Shown here in pieces: positions 57,424 to 64,000 of a stretch of 64,000 nt of DNA. Positions within the stretch are counted from its first letter, which is position 1. Each line of letters begins with the position of its first letter. The notes below the pieces were generated by a model, which saw only the letters and a program-made list of their open reading frames with translations, did not search any database and was not told the DNA's origin. The position numbers and the translations under genes were made by a program. Source of the stretch: Halogranum gelatinilyticum (GTDB lineage Archaea; Halobacteriota; Halobacteria; Halobacteriales; Haloferacaceae); NCBI RefSeq assembly GCF_900103715.1, contig NZ_FNHL01000002.1:744001-808000 (forward strand), given 5' to 3'.

Positions 57424-58431
57424 ATGAACCGCGAAACTGCCCTGACGGCGGGTGCCGTCGGCATCGTCGCGGTCGCCCTCCTCGTCGCCGGAGTCGTCCC
57501 CGGCGTCCTGGCGGACCCGACCGACCGCGGCCCGCTCCCGCCGGGCCGCGTCGACATCGCCGACGGACTCGCCATCCAGCCGAACGAGGTGAGTGGAGAG
57601 ACCACGACCCTCCGCGTCGAGACCAGACTCAGCCACCGCGGCAACACCGCGGAGAACGTGACCGTCCGCTTCCGCGCGGTCGACGCGGAGTCCGGTTTCG
57701 TCGAGACGACGGAGACCGTCGCGCTCGGCAATCTGACCGAGGACGGTGAGATACCCGTCCGGGCCGACCTGACCGTCGAACGCGAGGGCGGCTACCGCAT
57801 CGAGACCACCGTCTTCCGCGACAGCGAGCGCGTCGACTCCGGGCGGACGACCGTCAGCGGTCTCGACGCGTTGACTCCCGCGTACGCGCGGACGAGCGTC
57901 GGCTTCACCGACTCGGACGTCCTGCCGCCCGTCGCCGTCTCCGTCGCCGACGCGGGCGACGAGCGGACGACGCTCAGACTCGGTGCCTCGCTGACCAACC
58001 GTGGCGACGAACCCTCCGAGGACCTGCGCGTGACGGTCGTCCTCCGTCAGGCCGAGTCGAACCTCGTCGCCGGCCGGACGACGGTCGACGTCGGGACCAT
58101 CCGCCCCGGGCGGACCGCCACCGTCGACGCCGAGGTCGCCGTTCCCTCCGACTACAACTACTACGTCGACGCCGTCCTCTGGAAGGACGACGTAATGGTC
58201 GACACCGCACGGACGACGGCCAACCTCGACCCCCAGCGACGCATCTCGGTCGACGAGACGACCGAGGACGTCGAACTCCGCGTCGAGGACTTCGAGTCCG
58301 ACGACGGCCGTCCACAGCCGACCAGCGAACCCGAAGCCACCACCGATACCTCCTCACCCGGTCTCGGCGTCGCCGTCGCCGTCGTCGCCCTGCTCGTGAG
58401 CGCGCTGGTCGCCCGGAGGCGGTCGCGATGA
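57424..58431 (+). CDS. Cell-surface protein with PGF-CTERM-like anchor
   Basis: 335 residues. A short N-terminal signal (ALTAGAVGIVAVALLVAGVVPGVLA) is followed by two similar beta-sandwich domains of about 110 residues ('TTLRVETRLSHRGNTAENVTVRFRAVD' and 'TTLRLGASLTNRGDEPSEDLRVTVVL'), then a Pro/Thr/Glu linker and the C-terminal tail SSPGLGVAVAVVALLVSALVARRRSR, a PGF-CTERM-type sorting signal (PGL variant). It is therefore probably an archaeosortase substrate on the cell surface. It overlaps the next gene by 4 nt. Confidence 0.85.
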   Translation: MNRETALTAGAVGIVAVALLVAGVVPGVLADPTDRGPLPPGRVDIADGLAIQPNEVSGETTTLRVETRLSHRGNTAENVTVRFRAVDAESGFVETTETVALGNLTEDGEIPVRADLTVEREGGYRIETTVFRDSERVDSGRTTVSGLDALTPAYARTSVGFTDSDVLPPVAVSVADAGDERTTLRLGASLTNRGDEPSEDLRVTVVLRQAESNLVAGRTTVDVGTIRPGRTATVDAEVAVPSDYNYYVDAVLWKDDVMVDTARTTANLDPQRRISVDETTEDVELRVEDFESDDGRPQPTSEPEATTDTSSPGLGVAVAVVALLVSALVARRRSR

Positions 58432-58853
58432 ACGACACTGACCCGAACGACCCGAACGACCCGAACGACCCGAGCGACGAGACGCAGAACGACCCCGACA
58501 CCGAAGCTATGCCCACAGACTCCACCCCCACGACCGACGACCGACAGACCACGGCCGACAGCCAGCCGACCACCGACGGCGGCGAGACGGCGAGCACGTC
58601 GACACCGTCGACGGCCGAGTCCGGCGAGACCGGTCGCAACGTCGCCCGATACGTCAACTACGCCGTCCTCGGTGGACTCTGCCTTCTGGCGTTCATCGCG
58701 GCGATACAGTTCTACCTCAGCACGTCGCAGGCGATCAACACCTGGGTGACCCGCGAGTACCGCTCGCTGTTCCAGGCGGCGTTCAATCTCGTCGTCGTCC
58801 TCCTCGCCGGGACGGGCATCGCGTTCCAACTCCGGCGGCTCTACGGCGAGTAG
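58428..58853 (+). CDS. Membrane protein with acidic repetitive N-terminus
   Basis: 141 residues. The first 70 are a low-complexity, cytosol-type acidic tail with NDP repeats and many Thr, Asp and Pro; the last 70 carry two membrane helices (VLGGLCLLAFIAAIQFYL and AAFNLVVVLLAGTGIAFQL). Start and preceding stop overlap (ATGA), so the protein is translated with the surface protein and may work with it. I recognise it only as a haloarchaeal conserved membrane protein (DUF8060-like, from memory). Confidence 0.75.
   Translation: MNDTDPNDPNDPNDPSDETQNDPDTEAMPTDSTPTTDDRQTTADSQPTTDGGETASTSTPSTAESGETGRNVARYVNYAVLGGLCLLAFIAAIQFYLSTSQAINTWVTREYRSLFQAAFNLVVVLLAGTGIAFQLRRLYGE
58441..58476. repeat. 9-bp coding tandem repeat (NDP)
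   Basis: ACCCGAACG three times and ACCCGAGCG once, coding for Asn-Asp-Pro repeats at the start of the membrane protein. The number of copies may vary. Confidence 0.8.
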
Positions 58854-58884
58854 GCCGAGGGCCGTGTTGTCACGGCTCTCCAAG

Positions 58885-58893
58885 CGTTTATTG
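58885..58893 (+). promoter_or_regulatory. TATA box of the GARS-like gene
   Basis: CGTTTATTG about 27 nt before ATG 58916; leaderless spacing. Confidence 0.6.
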
Positions 58894-58915
58894 GGCTGCT
58901 GGCCGGGATTGGTAT

Positions 58916-60229
58916 ATGGCTAATTTCTTGTTCGTCTCCGCCGACGCCGCGCTGATTACGGACCTCGCGTGGCAGGTCCACCGCGAGGGTCACGACGTCA
59001 AGTACCACATCGAGGCCGAGAGCGACAAAGAGATCGGCGACGGCTTCGTCCCCAAGACCGATGACTGGGAGGCCGAGGTCGACTGGGCCGACGTGATCAT
59101 CTTCGACGACATCTGGGTGGGTTCGGACGTCGGGACGGGCCAGTTGGCGCAGGACCTCCGCGCGGAGGGGAAGGCCGTCGTCGGCGGCACGCCGAACACC
59201 GACCGCCTCGAAGAGGACCGCGGCTACGCGATGGAGATTCTCGAAGACCACGGCGTCAACACCATCGAACACCACGTCTTCTCGGACTTCGACGCGGGCA
59301 TCCGCCACGTCGAGGAACATCCCGCCCCGTACGTCATCAAGCCGCTCGGCGAGGTTCAGAACGTCAAACGGCTGCTCTACGTCGGCAACGAGAACGACGG
59401 CAGCGACGTCGTCGACGTCCTCCGGGCGTACAAGAAGGCGTGGGGCCACCGGATGAAGGGCTTTCAGCTCCAGCGGAAGGTCGAGGGGGTCGAGATCGCC
59501 GTCTGTGGCTTCTTCAACGGCGAGGAGTTCATCGACCAAGTCAACTTCAACTTCGAGCACAAGAAGCTCTTCCCGGGCAACATCGGCCCGTCGACGGGCG
59601 AGATGGGGACTTCGATGTTCTGGGCGGGACACAACCAGCTGTTCGAGGAGACGCTCGGCAAACTGGAGGGCTGGCTCGCCAACGAGGGCTACGTCGGCAG
59701 CATCGACATCAACTGCATCGTCAACGCCAACGGCATCTATCCGCTGGAGTTCACCCCGCGGTTCGGCTATCCGACCATCGCGCTACAGGAGGAATCCTTC
59801 GAGTCCGGCACGGGGCAGTTCTTCTCCGACCTCGCGCACGGCAAGGACCCGGAACTCGAGGTCCACAGCGGCTACCAGGTGGCAGTCCGCGTCGTCCTCC
59901 CGCCGTTCCCGTTCGACGACGACAAGACCTACGCCGAGAACTCCCGGAACGCCGCGGTCGTCTTCGAGACGGAGAGCCGCGAGGGCATCCATCTCGAAGA
60001 CGCGAAGAAGGTCGACGGACAGTGGCGCGTCGCCGGGGAGAACGGGATGCCGCTCGTCGTCACCGGGAAGGGCGAGACGATGCAGGAGGCCAGAGAACAG
60101 TGTTACGGCCGCATCGACGACATCGTCATCCCGAATATGTACTACCGCGACGACATCGGCGAGCGGTGGGTCGACGGCGACGGCGACCGCTTGCTGGCGT
60201 GGGGATATCTCGGACCGCAAGCAGAGTAA
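58916..60229 (+). CDS. GARS-like ATP-grasp enzyme (purD-like, role unproven)
   Basis: 437 residues with an ATP-grasp fold: 'GYAMEILEDHGVNTIEHHVFSDFDAGIRHVEEHPAPYVIKPLGEVQNVKRLLYVG' in parts, 'QLQRKVEGVEIAVCGFFNGEEFIDQVNFNFEHKKLFPGNIGPSTGEMGT' in parts, and the metal-binding 'YPLEFTPRFGYPTIALQEE'. The order of blocks matches phosphoribosylamine-glycine ligase, as such proteins are often labelled, but the N-terminus (MANFLFVSADAALITDLAWQVHREGHDVKYHI in parts) lacks the usual GGGGREHA loop of PurD. A different amine or acid substrate is therefore possible. No purine gene is nearby. Confidence 0.8.
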   Translation: MANFLFVSADAALITDLAWQVHREGHDVKYHIEAESDKEIGDGFVPKTDDWEAEVDWADVIIFDDIWVGSDVGTGQLAQDLRAEGKAVVGGTPNTDRLEEDRGYAMEILEDHGVNTIEHHVFSDFDAGIRHVEEHPAPYVIKPLGEVQNVKRLLYVGNENDGSDVVDVLRAYKKAWGHRMKGFQLQRKVEGVEIAVCGFFNGEEFIDQVNFNFEHKKLFPGNIGPSTGEMGTSMFWAGHNQLFEETLGKLEGWLANEGYVGSIDINCIVNANGIYPLEFTPRFGYPTIALQEESFESGTGQFFSDLAHGKDPELEVHSGYQVAVRVVLPPFPFDDDKTYAENSRNAAVVFETESREGIHLEDAKKVDGQWRVAGENGMPLVVTGKGETMQEAREQCYGRIDDIVIPNMYYRDDIGERWVDGDGDRLLAWGYLGPQAE

Positions 60230-60232
60230 AAA

Positions 60233-61096
60233 TCAGGCGACGAAGACCCAGGCGACGAAGACAGCGAATCCGCCGAGGGCCGTGCTGGCGACGGCGTGGA
60301 GCCGGAGTCGGTCGAGCAGCTGGTGGGCGTCGCCCTCGACTTTCAGCACGTCGTGAATCTCGCTGCCGATCTCACAGCGCGGGAGGAAGTCCATCGCGAC
60401 GTGGAGGAAAACGCCCGCGGCGAAGCCGAAGACGACACCGCGAACCGCGCCGGACGCGGGAATCGCGACCAAACTGGAGAGGATGGCGGCGATGCCGACA
60501 CCGGCCGCCGGGAGAAGGAGGACGCTCCACCCGCGGCCGTTGCGAGCGAGGCGGTTGGCGGCGGCGTAGCCCGCGGGACCTTTGTGCGAGATGATGGCGA
60601 GTCCGAGCGTCAGCCCGACGTCCATGTTGCCGTAGATAAGACCGATGATAGCCCCCGCCGAGAGCGCGTGCGCGGAGAGTTCCGCGACGGTCCGGTCGAG
60701 CGGGAGGTCCATATGCGCCAGTCGGTGGCCGATGGTGTGTGACCCGAAGCCGACGACGAGACCGAGCGCGATGCCGAAGCCGCCGTACTGTGGGGTCCCA
60801 CCGGAGACGCCGATGGCCTGCGGGACGAGGAAGACGGCCGCGCTCGTGATCATCGCGCCGCTGGCAAGTCCGTAGCCCCAGACGAGCGACTGGGCGTGTT
60901 CTCGGTGGGTGTAGACCGCGAGGACGCCCGCGCCCGCCATCGCGGCGAACGCTGCCCACGAGATGACGAGCAGGTCCCACGTCTCCGACTGGAGGAGGGT
61001 CGCCGAGAGAACGACCAGGGCGACCAGGCTCACGACGCCGACCGTCGACAGCCCGCGGAGGCTGTCGAACGGTCCGGCGACACTGTTTCGGCTCAT
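60233..61096 (-). CDS. ZIP-family metal transporter
   Basis: 287 residues with seven or eight membrane helices. The metal-binding helices carry 'ELSAHALSAGAIIGLIYGNMDVGL' (TM4 region, HxxxxG) and 'LAIISHKGPAGYAAANRLARNG' (TM5 region, His in ISHKGPAG), the GufA/ZIP type signature. It probably imports zinc or a similar divalent ion. ATG 61096 is chosen; a TATA-like CCTATTAAC (minus strand, about 61124-61134) lies about 33 nt upstream. It is convergent with the GARS-like gene. Confidence 0.85.
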   Translation of the reverse strand: MSRNSVAGPFDSLRGLSTVGVVSLVALVVLSATLLQSETWDLLVISWAAFAAMAGAGVLAVYTHREHAQSLVWGYGLASGAMITSAAVFLVPQAIGVSGGTPQYGGFGIALGLVVGFGSHTIGHRLAHMDLPLDRTVAELSAHALSAGAIIGLIYGNMDVGLTLGLAIISHKGPAGYAAANRLARNGRGWSVLLLPAAGVGIAAILSSLVAIPASGAVRGVVFGFAAGVFLHVAMDFLPRCEIGSEIHDVLKVEGDAHQLLDRLRLHAVASTALGGFAVFVAWVFVA

Positions 61097-61246
61097 GTTA
61101 TTAATCCATTTGCTGAGGTTAATAGGGCTGTCGATGCGCCCGATTCGGTTGGCTCGACGGGGTCGTCGCTGGATTCGGGATATCAAGGGATACCAAAAGA
61201 GACCAAGGTGTGGACATCATGCCACGCGAGTCCGGTCAGGTGCCGT

Positions 61247-62248
61247 TCAGGGCGTCGGGGCGGCCTTCTGCAGGGCGGTCTCGGCGATGTTGCCGCCGTA
61301 GTCGGCGCTGCGGGAGATGGAGTCGACGATGAGTCCGAGCATCTGTGCGCGCGCCGGGTCGAGATCGCGGAGGAGTTCGTCGATGGCGCGGGCGTGCTCG
61401 TCGATCTCCTGGACGGCCTCGCGGGCCTTGTTCGCGAGCTGGCTCGCCTCGACGGAGTCCTCGGTGAAGAGCGCGTCCATCCCGTCGTCGATGACGGCGG
61501 CGGCGTCCTCGTGGAGTTCCGACAGTGCCCGGACCACGTCGTCGGGGACCGGCTCTTCCATCGTCAGCGTGAGATGGGCGATCTTCGTCGCGTGGTCGCC
61601 GATGCGCTCCATCTGGCGGGCACTGGAGTGGTAGTCGAAGCAGATCTCGCGGGGCAGTCCGAGCTCTTCGGCGGCCTTCGGCGTGCGGAGGGTCGCGCGG
61701 AAGATGCGGGAGACGACCATCCAGAGGCGGTCGACGTCGTCGTCGCGCTGGATGACGTCGCGGGCGATGTCGTCGTCGTTCTCTTCGAGGGCGACGATGG
61801 CGTCTTCGAGCATCGACAGCGCGATGAGCCGCATTCGGGTGACCGCGTTGTGAATCGACAGCTCCGAGGAGTCGAGGAGGTCGCGGATGACGACGCGGTC
61901 GCGGGTTTCTTCGAGCACTTCGAGGCCGACGAGTCCCTGCGTCGCCTTCCGAATCGTCCGCCGCTGGTCGTTCGTGATGCGGGTGTTCTCCAGGGCGATG
62001 ATGTCGAAGCCGCTGACGTACATCGTCATCACCGCGCGCGTGAGTTCGTCGCCTTCGAGGTTCGAGATGTCGAGCGTTCCTTCGGTCCGCTCTTCCTCGG
62101 TGCGTGGGGTGAGAAAGAGGGAGTCACCCTCGGGGTAGAACTCGACTTCGCTCCCGGCACTGACACCGTTCTCGGTGGCCCAGTCTTTCGGAATCGACAC
62201 CGTGTACGTCGACCCACCCGTGACTTGCACCTTGCGTGTCTCCACCAT
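61247..62248 (-). CDS. AbrB-PhoU phosphate-signalling regulator
   Basis: 333 residues. Residues 1-45 are an AbrB/SpoVT DNA-binding domain ('VETRKVQVTGGSTYTVSIPKDWATENGVSAGSEVEFYPEG' in parts); the rest holds two PhoU-type helical repeats, including 'SSARQMERIGDHATKIAHL' and 'DSISRSADYGGNIAETAL' with the acidic metal-site residues. The fusion probably senses phosphate state and represses or activates DNA directly. It is divergent from pstS-pstC, which it most likely controls. The promoter is leaderless (TATA 62272-62280). Confidence 0.92.
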   Translation of the reverse strand: MVETRKVQVTGGSTYTVSIPKDWATENGVSAGSEVEFYPEGDSLFLTPRTEEERTEGTLDISNLEGDELTRAVMTMYVSGFDIIALENTRITNDQRRTIRKATQGLVGLEVLEETRDRVVIRDLLDSSELSIHNAVTRMRLIALSMLEDAIVALEENDDDIARDVIQRDDDVDRLWMVVSRIFRATLRTPKAAEELGLPREICFDYHSSARQMERIGDHATKIAHLTLTMEEPVPDDVVRALSELHEDAAAVIDDGMDALFTEDSVEASQLANKAREAVQEIDEHARAIDELLRDLDPARAQMLGLIVDSISRSADYGGNIAETALQKAAPTP

Positions 62249-62271
62249 ATCACACGATGATACACTAGATA

Positions 62272-62280
62272 CTATAAATC
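62272..62280 (-). promoter_or_regulatory. TATA box of the AbrB-PhoU gene
   Basis: On the minus strand GATTTATAG, about 27 nt before ATG 62248. Leaderless spacing. Confidence 0.6.
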
Positions 62281-62523
62281 TGCCCCTCTCTATATACGGC
62301 GTCAAGATACTCTGGTGTCGAACCGCGTTCGAGCCATGAAAGCGTGTCAACGACGAAACCGTTTCTTGTTTTCGGTACTCTCCAGAGAGTCACGGAGAAA
62401 CCCGGGAAACAAGCGTTAGAACCCGAAAGGCGGCGACAGAGGCCAGTTTAATTGTGTCGTGAGAGACCGTCGAGAGCCCACTCAGGGGAGCAGTAGGTAC
62501 GAGATGCGTACGCAAACGTAGAA

Positions 62524-62553
62524 CTATATATTTGTCATAGTAGCGTATTTATG
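62524..62553 (+). promoter_or_regulatory. Two candidate TATA boxes of pstS
   Basis: CTATATATTT (62524-62533) would give a leader of about 20 nt; GTATTTATG (62545-62553) lies 28 nt before ATG 62577 and would give a leaderless mRNA. Two starts for different phosphate states are possible. Confidence 0.55.
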
Positions 62554-62576
62554 GATATCTCGGCTCGATACAGGTG

Positions 62577-63608
62577 ATGACGCGAAAGACGCTGACGGAC
62601 GCTGTCTCCCGGCGCAAGTTCATGATGACAACCGGTGCCGCAGGCTCCATCGCCATCGCTGGCTGTACGAGCGAGTCGAGCGACGGTGGCTCCGGCGACG
62701 GCGGCAGTTCCGACGGCGGCTCCGGTGACGGCGGTTCGGGCGGCGACGGGCTCTCGGGAACCATTGAGATTTCGGGTTCGTCGACGGTCTACCCGCTCGC
62801 GACGGCCGTCTCCGAACTGTTCCGTCAGGAGCATCCCGACGTCTCCATCAACGTGCGCTCGACGGGGTCCGGCGGTGGCTTCAACAACTTCTTCTGCGAG
62901 GGGCAGACCTCGTTCAACAACGCCTCCCGTCCAATCAAGGAGGAAGAGACGCAGCTCTGTAGCGACAACGACGTCACGCCAGTCGAGCTCAAGGTCGCGA
63001 CCGACGCGCTGACCATCGTCGCCAACCCCGAGAACGACTTCCTCGACTGTCTCACCGTCGAAGAAATCTCGATGATCTTCAGCGGCGACGCCGTCCAGCA
63101 GTGGAGCGACGTCCGCAGCGAGTGGCCCGACGAGGACATCGAGCGCTACGGTGCCGCCGAGACCTCCGGAACCTTCGACTACCTTACCGAGGTTATGGGC
63201 GAGGACGCCGGCCACACCGACGACTACCAGGCGACCGAGGACGACAACATCATCGTCGAAGGTGTCTCCGGCTCCGAGTACGCCATCGGGTACCTCGGCT
63301 TCGCGTACTACACGAACAACGAGGAGGCCGTCAAGGCGGTCAGCATCGACAACGGTGACGGCTGTATCGCTCCGACGCTGGAGACGGCCAAGGGCGGCCA
63401 GTACACGCCGCTGGCCCGACCGCTCTTCACCTACCCCGCGCAGTCGGCACTCGCTCAGGAGCACATCGCCGAGTTCGCCCGCTTCTTCGTCGAGCAGTCG
63501 ACGAACGAGGAACTCGTCGCCAACACCATCGGCTACGTCCCGAACAGTGACGAGGAACAAGAAGAGATGATGTCGCGGCTCGAAGAGGCCATCTCGAACG
63601 CACAGTAG
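62577..63608 (+). CDS. pstS: Phosphate-binding lipoprotein PstS
   Basis: 343 residues. The twin-arginine motif SRRKFMMTTGAAG and lipobox IAGC (Cys about residue 29) mark a Tat lipoprotein; a Ser/Gly/Asp linker follows, then the binding domain with 'EISGSSTVYPLATAVSELF' and 'RSTGSGGGFNNF' (phosphate-binding loops) and 'AETSGTFDYLTEVMGE'. It captures phosphate outside the cell for the Pst ABC importer. ATG 62577 is preferred to the GTG one codon upstream. It is followed after about 120 bp by pstC. Confidence 0.95.
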   Translation: MTRKTLTDAVSRRKFMMTTGAAGSIAIAGCTSESSDGGSGDGGSSDGGSGDGGSGGDGLSGTIEISGSSTVYPLATAVSELFRQEHPDVSINVRSTGSGGGFNNFFCEGQTSFNNASRPIKEEETQLCSDNDVTPVELKVATDALTIVANPENDFLDCLTVEEISMIFSGDAVQQWSDVRSEWPDEDIERYGAAETSGTFDYLTEVMGEDAGHTDDYQATEDDNIIVEGVSGSEYAIGYLGFAYYTNNEEAVKAVSIDNGDGCIAPTLETAKGGQYTPLARPLFTYPAQSALAQEHIAEFARFFVEQSTNEELVANTIGYVPNSDEEQEEMMSRLEEAISNAQ

Positions 63609-63727
63609 AATCTGACGCTCTACTGAGACCTCCCGAATCTATATCCGGGTGTTTTTGTCTATGAACGACAGACACCGGATATGGTCTGGAGCGTCGCACG
63701 ATCACCACTCATTCATACTACATACCC

Positions 63728-64000
63728 ATGACAGAACAGTCCCAGCCCCCAGACTTGTCGGGCAACCGGGGAGCGCAACAGGTTCGTGAGAAGATCTATC
63801 ACGGTCTCTTCTTTACGGCCGCCGCGCTCTCGGTGCTCACCACACTCGGCATCATCGCGGCGTTGCTCGGTGACGCGCTGTCGTTCTTCGGCGCGTACTC
63901 CATCGGCTCGTTCCTCACCGGGACCCAGTGGTCGGTCCTGTCGAACAACTACGGCGTGCTCCCGTTGGTGTACGGGACGCTCATCGTCACCTTCGGCTCG
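63728..64000 (+). CDS. pstC: Phosphate ABC transporter permease PstC, cut by window end
   Basis: Only the first 91 residues are in the window. A polar N-terminus (MTEQSQPPDLSGNRGAQQVR) leads into 'EKIYHGLFFTAAALSVLTTLGIIAALLGDALSFF' in parts, the first membrane helix of PstC, and then 'GTQWSVLSNNYGVLPLVYGTLIVTFGS' in parts, which matches PstC. The position right after pstS supports this. Further pst genes (pstA, pstB) presumably follow outside the window. Confidence 0.9.
   Translation, partial: MTEQSQPPDLSGNRGAQQVREKIYHGLFFTAAALSVLTTLGIIAALLGDALSFFGAYSIGSFLTGTQWSVLSNNYGVLPLVYGTLIVTFGS

Larger units (their letters stand above)
62249..62576. other. 328-bp divergent regulatory region between the PhoU-type gene and pstS
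   Basis: It contains the minus-strand TATA box of the AbrB-PhoU gene (62272-62280), a G+C-rich middle with short dyads (for example CTCTCCAGAGAG, about 62380-62391), and two plus-strand TATA-like elements before pstS. Here phosphate control of both transcription units is expected. No gene is seen. Confidence 0.65.

Overview
This window is chromosomal DNA from an extremely halophilic archaeon (class Halobacteria). The evidence is a G+C-rich sequence, proteins rich in Asp and Glu, a complete archaeal S10/spc ribosomal protein gene cluster, mevalonate-pathway HMG-CoA reductase, Tat-dependent lipoproteins, PGF-CTERM-type surface proteins, and many TATA boxes placed about 26-30 nt before the start codon, as expected for leaderless transcripts. 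The genus cannot be fixed from the sequence alone. I see no transposase, integrase, CRISPR array, toxin-antitoxin pair or prophage; almost everything is core-genome material, with scattered lineage-specific genes.

Layout. 1-5.6 kb: two tandem PQQ/beta-propeller lipoproteins (the first cut by the window edge), a tRNA methylthiotransferase, a CBS protein, a CDF metal exporter and a HIT protein. 5.7-16 kb: a zinc-ribbon protein, methionine aminopeptidase, a metallophosphoesterase, polyphosphate kinase, two near-identical tandem paralogues, isoaspartyl peptidase/asparaginase, isocitrate dehydrogenase, a cupin, a phosphoribosyltransferase-HAD fusion, a DUF5817-like protein and a 43-aa membrane protein. 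16-28 kb: HMG-CoA reductase, an S/D-rich surface protein, an amidohydrolase, the nadA-nadB-nadC operon, a zinc-ribbon winged-helix regulator, an orphan histidine kinase and OMP decarboxylase. 28-36.4 kb: small zinc-finger genes, a DnaJ-domain membrane protein, a GTPBP1-like GTPase, a MinD/ParA ATPase, methenyl-H4MPT cyclohydrolase, an HTH-10 regulator, a thiamine-binding protein, a YihY-type membrane protein and a MaoC protein.

36.6-51.5 kb: twin tRNA-Gly(GCC) genes, then one co-directional block: SPOUT RNA methyltransferase, L3, L4, L23, L2, S19, L22, S3, L29, RNase P component 1, S17, L14, L24, S4e, L5, S14, S8, L6, L32e, L19e, L18, S5, L30, L15 and, after a T-rich gap, secY. Genes overlap or abut, so this is a translationally coupled expression unit for ribosome assembly and protein export.

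51.6-64 kb: small conserved proteins, an alpha/beta hydrolase, two tandem secreted paralogues, archaeal-type ornithine cyclodeaminase (TIGR00300-like), a small possible PD-(D/E)XK-fold protein, a universal stress protein, a surface protein with its membrane partner, an unusual GARS-like ATP-grasp enzyme, a ZIP transporter, and the phosphate module: an AbrB-PhoU regulator divergent from pstS-pstC (pstC is cut by the window end).

The best leads for something not well described are the two tandem homogenised paralogues at 10.3-11.3 kb, the phosphoribosyltransferase-HAD fusion at 14.1-15.1 kb, the tandem secreted pair at 53.9-55.1 kb, the GARS-like ATP-grasp gene, and several perfect inverted repeats at promoters or stop codons.
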